Shown in pieces: positions 34,114-43,849 of a stretch of 54,540 bases of DNA. The stretch covers positions 1 to 54,540 of the forward strand of contig VGZV01000014.1 of assembly GCA_016872385.1 (NCBI GenBank). The letters run 5' to 3'. The position numbers and the translations under genes were made by a program. A model generated the notes under the pieces. The model was not told the origin of the DNA and searched no databases. It saw only the letters and a list, made by a program, of their open reading frames with translations. Within the stretch, counting starts at the first letter, position 1, and every line of letters starts with the position of its first letter. The stretch is from SAR202 cluster bacterium (GTDB lineage Bacteria; Chloroflexota; Dehalococcoidia; Lucifugimonadales; UBA3495).

Positions 34114-34404
34114 CTAAAGATCGCGGGACAACGCCAGAGCCGTCCTGATGTCCTGCTCCTGAGAACCTTTGTCTCCGCCTGCCAGCAGCACAACCAAGGT
34201 CTGGCCCAGCGACATGAAATACACACGGTAGCCTGGGCGGTAGTGGATCCGCAATTCTGAGACGCCCTCTCCCACTGGTCTGGCATCGCCGGGATTCCCC
34301 AAAGAGAGCCGCCGGATCCGGGCATTAATCCGCGCCCGCGCCTGCCGGTCTCGCAGGCTGGCGAACCACAGTGCATAAACCTCGGTCTGGCGAATCTCTA
34401 TCAT
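34114..34404 (-). CDS. RelE/HigB-family addiction-module toxin (Gp49-like)
   Basis: 96 residues from ATG 34404 (a longer frame to 34446 is not needed). 'FASLRDRQARARINARIRRL', 'GNPGDARPVGEGVSELRIHY', 'RPGYRVYFMSLGQTLVVLLA' and 'GGDKGSQEQDIRTALAL' are the family signature. RelE-fold ribosome-dependent or free mRNA endonuclease in the family. Toxin-first order with the antidote 12 bases after its stop. No frameshift seen, so this pair should be active. Confidence 0.88.
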   Translation of the reverse strand: MIEIRQTEVYALWFASLRDRQARARINARIRRLSLGNPGDARPVGEGVSELRIHYRPGYRVYFMSLGQTLVVLLAGGDKGSQEQDIRTALALSRDL

Positions 34405-34479
34405 CCCGCTATTGTATTCTACAGGATACAGATGTGCAATGGCCATTGGATTTGATGTATTCCCGGTGAGGGCAGGTGC

Positions 34480-34575
34480 AGACTTATAGGTTTGCCCGTG
34501 GCAGGGATTCTACTCTTCTGGGCGCACACACAGTTGCCCCCACGGCTATGGCGAGAATGAATCAACTCTGGGTCA
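34480..34575. repeat. Family F repeat, diverged copy
   Basis: GAGGGCAGGTGCAGACTTAT, a spacer, GGGCGCACACACAGTTGCCC and a tail CGAGAATGAATCAACTC. It shares the order of arms and the GAATGAA ending with the other family F copies. Confidence 0.45.
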
Positions 34576-34690
34576 CGTCCTCCCTCCCGCCCGTTGACCG
34601 GCCCCCCCGTAGGCGGTATATTTAGGCTCACTTGCTGGTCCACTGAACGGCATTGTTGCGGTGCCAGCCCAATCCATTCGGCGGTTCGGA

Positions 34691-35425
34691 ATGTACGCAC
34701 TCATTCTAGCTGGCGGCAAGGGGGAGAGGCTGCGTCCCCTCACCGATTCTCTGCCCAAACCCATGGTGCCCCTGGAAGGCCGCCCCATCTTGGAATACCA
34801 GGTGGAATGGCTCAAGAAAGCGGGCGTCACCAACGTGGTTTTCCTGGTGGGCTACCTCTGGTCTAAAGTCCAGGAGTATTTCCAAGATGGCAGCCGTTTT
34901 GGCATTTGCGCCCACTACAGCGTGGAGGACTCTCCTTTGGGCCGCGGCGGCGCCATCAAGCATGGGCTGGCCCAGGTCCCGCAAGATGCAGAGGCGGTGA
35001 TGGTGCTTAACGGCGACATCATCACTGCTGAAGACCCCTGCGCCGTGGTGTCCCACTACCAGCGCCGCAAGGCCGGCAACCCTGGCCACCTGGCCACTAT
35101 CATGGTGGTCCCTATGGTCAGTCCTTACGGCCTGGTGGAAACCGGCCCCCAGGACGAGGTCATGGGCTTCCGGGAAAAGGCTACCCTGCCCTATTGGATT
35201 AACGCGGGAATTTATGTTTTTGACCGGCGCATTGAGGCGGAACTGCCTGCCCTAGGCGACCACGAGACTGCAACATTCCCCCAGCTAGCCCGGGCCGGCA
35301 AAATGTCGGCCATGCGTTCCCGCGCCTTCTGGCGCAGTGTGGACTCCTTTAAAGACCTGCGGGAGGCGGAGGAGTACCTGGCCTCCGCGGGCAGGGGCGT
35401 CCGCAGCTTTGACTGGCCCAGTTAG
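34691..35425 (+). CDS. Nucleotidyltransferase (mannose/glucose-1-phosphate type)
   Basis: 244 residues from ATG 34691. The N-terminus MYALILAGGKGERLRPLTDS with LPKPMVPLEGRPILEYQVEW is the NTP-transferase signature with the nucleotide-binding LAGGxGxRL. 'MVLNGDIIT' holds the metal-binding Asp. The 'PYWINAGIYVFDRRI' segment fits GDP-mannose or dTDP-glucose pyrophosphorylases of about 240 residues, lacking the beta-helix domain. It may make an activated sugar for glycolipids such as those of the PimA-like enzyme; that link is inference. The next gene is moxR, 71 bases downstream. Confidence 0.82.
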   Translation: MYALILAGGKGERLRPLTDSLPKPMVPLEGRPILEYQVEWLKKAGVTNVVFLVGYLWSKVQEYFQDGSRFGICAHYSVEDSPLGRGGAIKHGLAQVPQDAEAVMVLNGDIITAEDPCAVVSHYQRRKAGNPGHLATIMVVPMVSPYGLVETGPQDEVMGFREKATLPYWINAGIYVFDRRIEAELPALGDHETATFPQLARAGKMSAMRSRAFWRSVDSFKDLREAEEYLASAGRGVRSFDWPS

Positions 35426-35496
35426 GCAGAGGTGAAGCCGCCATAGCCAGTCCATCGCTTCAGCCGCCATCTGCTCCGCCATCCGCCGGTCTTGCT

Positions 35497-36450
35497 GTGC
35501 CCGATGCGGCTGCTGTACATCGCGTTGCGGAAGCCGCCCGGCGCATTAAAGCCAACATGCAAAAGGTGCTGGTGGGCAAGGACGACGTGGTGGAACTGAC
35601 CCTGGCGGCGCTGCTGTGCGGCGGCCACATCCTCATCGAAGATGTGCCGGGCATCGGCAAGACCACCCTGGCTCGCGCCTTGGCCAGTTCCCTGGATTGC
35701 ACCTTCAAGCGTATCCAGTTCACGCCGGACTTGATGCCTTCGGACATCACCGGCATCCACTACTATAATCAGAAAAGCGGCGAGTTCCAGTTCCGGCCCG
35801 GCCCCATCATCGCCCAAGTGGTGCTGGCCGATGAGATTAACCGGGGCACGCCCCGGACTCAGTCAGCCTTGCTGGAGGGTATGGCGGAGCGTCAGTTGAC
35901 GGTGGACGAAGTCACCATACCATTGCCCGCGCCCTTCCTGGTCATCGCTACCCAGAACCCCATTGAGCTGGAAGGCACTTTCCCCCTGCCGGAGGCCCAA
36001 CTGGACCGCTTCCTGCTGCGTCTGCAACTGGGTTATCCCGGGGAAGCCCAGGAAGAAGAGATGTTGCTGCGGTTCCAGACCGCCGAACCGCTGGCCGAGC
36101 TTGCCCCGGTAGCCTCCGCCCAGGATGTGCTGGAGATGCAGTCCTTAGTGCGGCAAATTTACATTGCGCCTGTGCTGCGCAACTATCTGGTTAGAGTGGT
36201 GCAGGCCACCCGCCATCACCCCGACCTGGAGCTGGGGGCCAGCCCCCGGGCCAGCATGGGCCTTTTCCGGTGCAGCCAGGCCCTGGCCGTTCTGCGGGAC
36301 CGCAACTACGTGACCCCCGACGAAATCAAAGCCCTGGCGCCTTTTGCCCTGGCCCACCGGGTGATGATTCGGGCCCAAGCCCGGCTGCGGGAGCGCACCG
36401 CCGAAACCGTTGTTCGGGAAGTGCTGGCGCAGGCGCCGGTGCCGGTGTAA
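35497..36450 (+). CDS. MoxR-family AAA+ ATPase
   Basis: 317 residues from GTG 35497; the frame is open further upstream (Pro/Ser-rich), and no strong ribosome-binding site is seen, so the start is not firm. Walker A DVPGIGKTTLARAL (residues about 50-63), Walker B VVLADEINRGTPRTQSALLE, sensor 1 FLVIATQNPIE, and 'GTFPLPEAQLDRFL' are the MoxR core. MoxR proteins act with VWA or DUF58 proteins as chaperones for maturation of enzymes or envelope complexes. First of the MoxR-DUF58-DUF4129 trio. Confidence 0.9.
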   Translation: MPDAAAVHRVAEAARRIKANMQKVLVGKDDVVELTLAALLCGGHILIEDVPGIGKTTLARALASSLDCTFKRIQFTPDLMPSDITGIHYYNQKSGEFQFRPGPIIAQVVLADEINRGTPRTQSALLEGMAERQLTVDEVTIPLPAPFLVIATQNPIELEGTFPLPEAQLDRFLLRLQLGYPGEAQEEEMLLRFQTAEPLAELAPVASAQDVLEMQSLVRQIYIAPVLRNYLVRVVQATRHHPDLELGASPRASMGLFRCSQALAVLRDRNYVTPDEIKALAPFALAHRVMIRAQARLRERTAETVVREVLAQAPVPV

Positions 36451-36488
36451 CTTTCTGGATTGATTCATTCTCGGTGATGGTGGGGACA

Positions 36489-36602
36489 AACCGGAGCCTG
36501 CCCTGAGCCAACCGAAGGGCGTCTGCTCCGCGTCAGGGCATCCGCTGAAGGCACACACGTAGGGGCGCACCTACAGCTATAGCTAGAATGAAACGGCACT
36601 GG
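36489..36602. repeat. Fragments of families A and F between moxR and DUF58 genes
   Basis: GGAGCCTGCCCTGAGCCAAC, CGAAGGGCG (family A arm), then GTAGGGGCGCACCTACAGCT and AGAATGAAACGGC (family F end). Together they fill most of the 244-base gap. Confidence 0.55.
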
Positions 36603-36694
36603 TGTAACTGTCAGGGATAGTAGTCCCTTCACAAGTTTTGAAGTAATCTTGCGGCGGCTAGCCGAGAGCAACCCCAGTAAGCCAAACAAGAATC

Positions 36695-37915
36695 ATGCTC
36701 AGCGACCTGTGGCTCCTCATTAGCGGCATCCTGGTGTTCCTGGGGCTGGTCACCAGCCACGGTCTGCTGCTGGTGGTCGGCTCCCTGGTCATCCTGGTCT
36801 GGGCGGCCACCCGCGTTTGGGACCGCCTCGCCTTCCGGCGCGTCACCTACCAGCGCACTCTTTCCCGCCGCCGCGCTTTTGTGGGCGACACTCTGGACTA
36901 CACCGTTTCCCTGTCCAACGACAAGTTTCTTCCCCTGATTTGGGTGGAAATGCGGGACGCTTTTCCGGAGGGACTGGCGCTGCCCGGCGCGCGGCTGCGG
37001 GGCAGTGGGGTGGAATTAGTCAACCAGCACAGCATCAGCGCCTCGCTCCTCCCATACCAGCGGGCATCCTGGAAGTACTCGCTGAAGTGCGAGGCCCGCG
37101 GCCTGTACCGCATTGGCCCGGTGCGGCTGCGCAGCGGGGATATATTTGGCTTTAGCAGCTCGGAAATCAGTCCGCCCCAGGTGGCAGAGCTGCTGGTTTA
37201 TCCCCGGGTGGTGGACCTGCGCCGCCTGTTGCTGCCGGCCAGCCACCCCCTGGGCGACGCCAAAGGGCGGCAGCCCATTCACCACGACCCAGCCCGGTTC
37301 CTGGCCCTGCGAGACTACCATCCCGCCGACCCCATGAAGCACATTGACTGGAAGGCCACCGCCCGCCGTTCCCGGCTCCAGACCAAGGTATTCGAGCCGG
37401 TAGTGTCCCTGAACGTGCTCATTGCCCTCAACGCCGCCACCAGCGAGCATTGCTGGGAAGGCATCAACCGCCGGCTGTTTGAACGGGCTGTAGTTATTGC
37501 TGCCTCGGCGGCAAAGTATGTAGCCGAACAAAAGTGCACTTTTGGCCTGGTGAGCAACGCCGTGGCCATGTATTCGGGCCGGTGGATTAGCGTGCCCTTC
37601 GGCAGGTCGCCCGACCAGTTAGCCCTGGTCATGGAGGCCCTGGCCACCGCAGGCCCCTATGTGGTGACTTCCCTGGTGGAAGTCCTGCGGGCGGAACGGA
37701 GTTCCTTGCCGCCGGGCGCCACCGTGGTTCTGGTAACCGCGGTGGTTACTCCCTCCCTGGCCCAGGAGATGGCCGAAATCAGGGCCAAAGGCTACCAGGT
37801 GGTGCTGCTGTTTGCCGGGGATGGCGCTCCGGGGCAAACTGTGCCTGGCGTGGCCACCTACCATGCGGGACAAGCCCTGCAAGGACTGGAGGAGCATGAG
37901 CCAGTTCTGGCGTAG
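36695..37915 (+). CDS. DUF58 domain protein
   Basis: 406 residues. Two N-terminal helices (residues about 4-40) anchor the protein, followed by a beta-rich domain. The DUF58 signature RDYHPADPMKHIDWKATARR then 'LQTKVFEPVVSLNVLIALNA' is at about residues 207-245. It is VWA-like and is typically encoded between moxR and a transglutaminase or DUF4129 gene, as here. The 3' end overlaps the next gene by 20 bases, implying coupled translation. Precise role unknown. Confidence 0.88.
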   Translation: MLSDLWLLISGILVFLGLVTSHGLLLVVGSLVILVWAATRVWDRLAFRRVTYQRTLSRRRAFVGDTLDYTVSLSNDKFLPLIWVEMRDAFPEGLALPGARLRGSGVELVNQHSISASLLPYQRASWKYSLKCEARGLYRIGPVRLRSGDIFGFSSSEISPPQVAELLVYPRVVDLRRLLLPASHPLGDAKGRQPIHHDPARFLALRDYHPADPMKHIDWKATARRSRLQTKVFEPVVSLNVLIALNAATSEHCWEGINRRLFERAVVIAASAAKYVAEQKCTFGLVSNAVAMYSGRWISVPFGRSPDQLALVMEALATAGPYVVTSLVEVLRAERSSLPPGATVVLVTAVVTPSLAQEMAEIRAKGYQVVLLFAGDGAPGQTVPGVATYHAGQALQGLEEHEPVLA

Positions 37916-39293
37916 CGGCGCAGTTATTGCGGCAGTGCTCTTCCTGGAGGCTTGCGCCTTTTACACCATCGGCGCCATTGCCAGCGCCGGGTTGCGGCTG
38001 CCGGAAGTCCGGCTGCCCTTCTGGATGGTGCTGCTGGCGGTGGCCTGGGCGTTCCTTTTGTCTTTGTACGTGCAGACCACCCGCCTATCCCTGAACTTGC
38101 GGGGAGTGGTTGGCCTTACCGTGAGCCTGGTGCTGCTGCTGCTCCTGGCCAACTGGAGCACCGGCCTGGGGGTCTTTCCCGTAGGCAAAGTCATGGGCGG
38201 CGTGCACGCGGCGGTCACCCTGGCGGTCATTGTGGTATTGCTTCTGTTTATCTGGTGGCGGGGCGCATCCATTGCCCAGGATGAAATGGGACTGGAAACG
38301 GTGCGGGGCTCCTTCCAGTGGGGGCTGATGGTAGTTTTTCTGGCGGTCATCATCAACAGCTTCAGTTCGGCGCGGGTGGTCAGCGGCTTTCTGATTGTGG
38401 GGTATTTTGCGCTGGGGCTGGGCGGCATGGCCCTGGCCCGTTTCACTTCGGAGACCGGCAAGGACATGGGCATCTCCCGGCAGTGGCTCATGCTTATTGG
38501 GGCCAGCATTGGGGCAGTGGTGCTGGCCGGACTGCTGATCAGCATGCTGGGCCTGGGCGGCCTGGACGACGTAACCCGCGCTATTTTGCGGTTAGTAGGT
38601 ACCGTAGGCGGCTGGATACTGCGGCCCTTTATTCTGGCCTCTGGTTACTTGGTGGGCTTGCTGGTGGAATTCAGCCACTGGCTGGCGCAGCGTCTAGGCG
38701 GCGGCGACTTGAGCAACTTCGACCTGGCCCAGGAACAGATCCGCCAGTTTCAGGAAAATATGGCCCGGCAGGGGGCAGGCAAAAGCCCGCCCACCGCCCT
38801 GCTTATGGCCCTCAGGTGGCTGGCGTTCCTGGCGGCGAGCTTCTTGATTGTCTGGGTGTTATTCCGGGTTTTCCGGTTCCGCCGCCCGTGGCGCACTTCA
38901 GGCGAGGTGGAGGAGACGCGGGAGTCTCTGTTTACCTGGACCGGAGCGGGCAACGATCTTTCCACATTGCTTGGCGACTGGTGGGACAATTTGGTCAAAG
39001 CCTCGGAGCGGGAAGGGTGCCGTCAGGCTGTGGCCCGGGATGCCCGGCAGATTTACTACGGGTTGCTGGCCCTGGCCCGGCGGCTGGGACGGCCTCGCCA
39101 GGAGTGGCAGACTCCTGTGGAGCACCAGTCTGTCATGCAGGGGCTGCTGCCCGACGAGCCGGTGGCCCGCATTGTGGGGGACTTCCAGGCGGTGCACTAC
39201 GGCCAGGGCCAACTGGACGAGGCGGAGCTGGCGCGGCTGCAAGAAGCCTGGGCGGCTGTGAGCAAGCCGCAGAGCGGCGGCCTCGCCAAGTAG
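37896..39293 (+). CDS. DUF4129 multi-pass membrane protein
   Basis: 465 residues from ATG 37896, with GGAGGAGC upstream; an earlier in-frame ATG (37812) lies inside DUF58. About eight hydrophobic segments, including one near residues 305-325, are followed by a cytosolic C-terminal DUF4129 domain: 'ARQIYYGLLALARRLGRPRQ', 'TPVEHQSVMQGLLPDEPVAR', 'GDFQAVHYGQGQLDEAELAR'. No transglutaminase core triad is seen, so it is a DUF4129-only member. Third gene of the trio. Likely works in the same envelope-associated complex. Confidence 0.82.
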   Translation: MSQFWRSGAVIAAVLFLEACAFYTIGAIASAGLRLPEVRLPFWMVLLAVAWAFLLSLYVQTTRLSLNLRGVVGLTVSLVLLLLLANWSTGLGVFPVGKVMGGVHAAVTLAVIVVLLLFIWWRGASIAQDEMGLETVRGSFQWGLMVVFLAVIINSFSSARVVSGFLIVGYFALGLGGMALARFTSETGKDMGISRQWLMLIGASIGAVVLAGLLISMLGLGGLDDVTRAILRLVGTVGGWILRPFILASGYLVGLLVEFSHWLAQRLGGGDLSNFDLAQEQIRQFQENMARQGAGKSPPTALLMALRWLAFLAASFLIVWVLFRVFRFRRPWRTSGEVEETRESLFTWTGAGNDLSTLLGDWWDNLVKASEREGCRQAVARDARQIYYGLLALARRLGRPRQEWQTPVEHQSVMQGLLPDEPVARIVGDFQAVHYGQGQLDEAELARLQEAWAAVSKPQSGGLAK

Positions 39294-39333
39294 GGTAGCT
39301 GCGTGTGCACCCTGGGCGCCCAGCTAGCGCCAC

Positions 39334-39362
39334 TTGACCTCAACGCCCCGTAATGGTAAAGT
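39334..39362 (+). promoter_or_regulatory. Promoter of thiC
   Basis: TTGACC (39334-39339), a 17-base spacer and TAAAGT (39357-39362). Start near 39369, just ahead of the TPP riboswitch. Confidence 0.65.
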
Positions 39363-39384
39363 TTGCCCATACAATCGAACATGG

Positions 39385-39484
39385 GCCACGGGGGAGCTGG
39401 GGTGATCCCGGCTGAGAGGGTAGCAGGTTCCGCTGCCGACCCCCAAAACCTGATCTGGGTAATGCCAGCGTAGGAAGCGGTTTC
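39385..39484 (+). promoter_or_regulatory. TPP riboswitch (THI element)
   Basis: Conserved blocks in order: GGGGGAGC, GGCTGAGAGGGTAG, CCGCTGCCGACCC, AACCTGATCTGGGTAATGCC and AGCGTAGGAA. These are the helices and pyrimidine-sensing bulge (CTGAGA) and diphosphate-sensing loop of the thiamine pyrophosphate riboswitch. It lies in the leader of thiC, the usual client. Confidence 0.95.
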
Positions 39485-39500
39485 TGATGGTGTTCATGTT

Positions 39501-39536
39501 GAGGCCGCCATACTAGTTGGCGGCCTCACTCTTTTT
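39501..39536 (+). terminator. Terminator of the TPP riboswitch expression platform
   Basis: GAGGCCGCCA (39501-39510), a 7-base loop and the perfect complement TGGCGGCCTC (39518-39527), then ACTCTTTTT. It directly precedes the thiC ribosome-binding site GGGAGG (39540-39545). The ten-pair GC-rich stem after the aptamer suggests control by premature termination when TPP is bound. Confidence 0.85.
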
Positions 39537-39548
39537 GGCGGGAGGTAA

Positions 39549-41315
<1,767 letters not shown>

Positions 41316-41348
41316 CTGCGGGCGGGCCAGTTAAGACCCGGAGATGAT

Positions 41349-41376
41349 GTAGGGGCGACGTATGCGTCGCCCCTAC
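41349..41376. repeat. 28-base palindrome, family P copy 2
   Basis: GTAGGGGCGACG (41349-41360), a 4-base loop, CGTCGCCCCTAC (41365-41376): twelve perfect pairs. Built like 12962-12989. It follows thiC by about 30 bases and could also end its transcript, but no T-run follows. Confidence 0.8.
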
Positions 41377-41400
41377 TGCGTTCATTGGGTGGGATTTAGT

Positions 41401-41880
41401 TTAGCCCAGGATGCTTTCCAGAACCGTCAGGATCTGCTTAACCCGTTGGTAATACTCACGGACGTCTATTATCGTAGATTGTTGCTTCCTAGCGCCGACA
41501 TGGGCCAAATTATTCTTGTTGGCAACCATGCTATCAAGTGCATCTCTTTCATCAGGACGAATTCGTTGATTGAACGCTCTGCTGTACTCAGAACTGAATG
41601 CTCCAAGTGTGGTACTGATGAGGTTGTAGTCGGGATTCCTAAACCGCTCGTGTATCGTCTTGTGGACGAACGCTTGCAGTTCCTGGTCCTGTGCCCTGCC
41701 AGCGCGATTGCCAATAAGGTGCTCTACACAGTCTTCTACGACCCCACAGATCACGACTGTGAGATAGCCAGCAAGATAGGCCCCTAGCTTATCATTCCCA
41801 GCTGCCCACTGCTCCGCCTCTGCTATCGCAGAATCTATCTCGCCGCATCTTTGGGCGAGGTATGGCGAACTTGGTGTCAA
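41401..41880 (-). CDS. HEPN-domain protein (RiboL-PSP-HEPN-like), partner of DUF262
   Basis: 159 residues, all helical. The C-terminal 'ERDALDSMVANKNNLAHVGA' carries a K-N-x3-H version of the HEPN R/K-x4-6-H ribonuclease motif (KNNLAH). The N-terminal part (EQWAAGNDKLGAYLAGYLTV) resembles RiboL-PSP-HEPN nucleases of the MAE_28990 type. Its ATG overlaps the DUF262 stop as ATGA, so both are made together. DUF262/HEPN pairs are widespread next to other defence genes; a phage-defence or toxin-like role is inference. Enzyme activity is not shown. Confidence 0.7.
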   Translation of the reverse strand: MTPSSPYLAQRCGEIDSAIAEAEQWAAGNDKLGAYLAGYLTVVICGVVEDCVEHLIGNRAGRAQDQELQAFVHKTIHERFRNPDYNLISTTLGAFSSEYSRAFNQRIRPDERDALDSMVANKNNLAHVGARKQQSTIIDVREYYQRVKQILTVLESILG

Positions 41881-42928
41881 CTGAAGAGAATCTCCCGGGC
41901 CAGCTTGATCCGGCGCTTGACTGTATCGACATCGGTGGTTCCAGCGTTCGTGGCTTCCTGAAAGCTCGGGTTTTTGAGAAGATCCTGGTAACGAGCCTTG
42001 ATGTTCCGAGGCACCGAGCTTGATTTGCTAAATGCGATCATTACCGAGTCAAAAACAGCTGCATTGATGCCGCGTTTGATGTGGAATGGTTTAGTTCCCA
42101 GGCTCTTGACTACGCGTGTGACAGTGTCCAAGAATTTTGTTTTGTATTCTTCTATGGCGTTCTCGGTGCGGTGTTTCCCCATGAAAATGTTTAGGAACTC
42201 TTTCATGGGTTTTGCATAGGAATCTAAATCAGTGTCAAGGGCAAAAAGCTCAGTATTAACTCCACATCCCGCATGCGAGGGTCGGGTTTGCTGGTTCCGA
42301 AAATTTCGCGCCAAGTGGTGTTTGTATTAAGGTCGAGCAGTAGATCAGTAAGTGGCCCTTGATAAGCGCAATTTCTGACTTCCTGAGGTGTCAGTTCAGT
42401 CCCACCAGTGTTGAGGCGTTGGAAGATATGATAAATACTGGTGTTGTCCTTTGGGTCGAGCTGCTCGACTGTCATCACACGGAGTACCGCGTCCCTGAGC
42501 CGGATCTGGTCTTCAACCGCAAGGTCACTGAAAAACTTTCCCTCCCACTTTGGGTCAACACCCTTCAGGAAAAAGGGCTTTCCATCGGGCAACTGTCCAT
42601 CGAAGAAACTGCAAATGGATGTCACACGTTGCTGGCCGTCTATAATTAGTTGTATTTGAGATGGTGTCTTATAAACAAAGATGCTGGGGACGGGCAAGCC
42701 TAGTAGAAAGGACTCTATCAATTTGCTCGCTTGGATGTGTTTCCAAACCCACCCGCGCTGGAACTTTGGGACTTTGATCTCACCACGTTGCCATTTGTCA
42801 TATATGACCTGTAACGTAGGATCAGCAGGGTACGAAGCAATTTTATAGATGGGTACTCCGGTGTCCCTATCTTCTTCCTCGGAAGGGATCTCTTCTACAA
42901 GAGGTTCTTCCATTGTTAGAGTGGCCAT
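41877..42928 (-). pseudogene. DUF262 (ParB-like/GmrS-N type) protein, frameshifted
   Basis: Frame one runs from ATG 42928 to a TAG at 42224-42226, frame two to a stop at 41877. The N-terminal DUF262 domain has VPKFQRGWVWKHIQASKLIE, IDGQQRVTSI and IFQRLNTGGTELTPQEVRN. Frame one ends 'MRDVELILSF', then junk. Frame two picks up 'FALDTDLDSYAKPMKEFL', which is the normal continuation. The break is a run of five T on the coding strand (42243-42247); six would give a 350-residue protein. Real mutation, phase-variable tract or consensus error are all possible. GAGGA upstream of the ATG. Confidence 0.8.
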
Positions 42929-43077
42929 CGCACATCCTCTTTGTCTCAAGGTATTGACACATTCTACTACAATGGCTCCCCAAAATCCGGCATCCTGGCT
43001 GGGTGTTGGACTTGGTGCCAGTTCGCATTAAAATTCAGGAACTGATGTAGCATCGCGTCAACCGCAGGAGCACCTCC

Positions 43078-43317
43078 ATGAGCTTAACCACCATCCGGGC
43101 ACACTTTGACGGCCAGCAAGTCCAACTGGATGAACCGTGCCAGTTGGCACCAGGCACTCCGCTGCTGGTTGTAATTCTGGCGCAGCAGCCTGAATTGGAG
43201 GAGCGGGAGGACTGGACGCGCCTGTCCTTGCCGGGGTTGAGCCGTGCCTACGGTGACCAGGAGCCTGAATATTCCCTGGACGCAATTAAAGAGCACAATC
43301 CAGAGTACCAGGGATGA
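43078..43317 (+). CDS. Small hypothetical, antitoxin-like
   Basis: 79 residues. 'MSLTTIRAHFDGQQVQLDEP' then a hydrophobic strand and an acidic tail 'YGDQEPEYSLDAIKEHNPEY'. This pattern of beta-strand opening and acidic C-terminus is common among small unpaired antitoxin-like proteins in Chloroflexota and cyanobacteria. No toxin gene follows directly; the downstream neighbours are of unknown type. Function not known. Confidence 0.55.
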   Translation: MSLTTIRAHFDGQQVQLDEPCQLAPGTPLLVVILAQQPELEEREDWTRLSLPGLSRAYGDQEPEYSLDAIKEHNPEYQG

Positions 43318-43365
43318 AGGAGGGTCAAATTATAACTACTCAGAAAGTCCCGAATAAGGGCGGCA

Positions 43366-43599
43366 ATGTGCTTCGAGATCATCAGCCAGATTGAGCAAGT
43401 TGAGGCAATCGCCGTTGGCACGGCAATTCACGACTTGGCTGGACTGCGGAGACTTTATGGCGCGGGTCACTGGCGCAAGCTCAAAGGCGTAGCAACCATT
43501 CGGCTTGCCAATGGTAGGATACGTTTTGCTGAGTTACACTGGTACGAGGCCCACGGCATAGGCAGGAAGGAAATCAAACGCAAGCGGTACTTGGACTGA
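43366..43599 (+). CDS. Small hypothetical protein (77 aa)
   Basis: Beta-rich, basic C-terminus: 'FEIISQIEQVEAIAVGTAIH', 'LRRLYGAGHWRKLKGVATIR', 'AELHWYEAHGIGRKEIKRKR'. Homologous small proteins are common and of unknown function, often near toxin-antitoxin loci. Lies 48 bases after the previous small gene and 4 before the next. Confidence 0.6.
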   Translation: MCFEIISQIEQVEAIAVGTAIHDLAGLRRLYGAGHWRKLKGVATIRLANGRIRFAELHWYEAHGIGRKEIKRKRYLD

Positions 43600-43603
43600 C
43601 GTT

Positions 43604-43840
43604 ATGAAGAAACAGGACTATAGCCCCCCCCGCTTCGCGGTCTGCATCAAAAATACCGGCTACCCCGCTTCCCTGGAGCTATACAAGATTTACCGCCTGT
43701 TGCCGGATGACGAGGCCGCCACGGATGGGGATGTGCGGGTGATTGATGAAAGCGGCGAGGACTACCTGTATCCTGCGCACTTTTTTGTAGTGATTGAAGT
43801 CCCCAAGGCTGTGGAGCAGGCCATCCTACAACAGTCCTGA
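43604..43840 (+). CDS. Small hypothetical protein (78 aa)
   Basis: 'RFAVCIKNTGYPASLELYKIYRLLPDDE', 'VRVIDESGEDYLYPAHFFVV'. The IDESGEDYLYP motif is well conserved among unannotated bacterial small proteins. It may bind the preceding product, since stop and start are four bases apart. Unknown function. Confidence 0.6.
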   Translation: MKKQDYSPPRFAVCIKNTGYPASLELYKIYRLLPDDEAATDGDVRVIDESGEDYLYPAHFFVVIEVPKAVEQAILQQS

Positions 43841-43849
43841 CCTTAGCCC

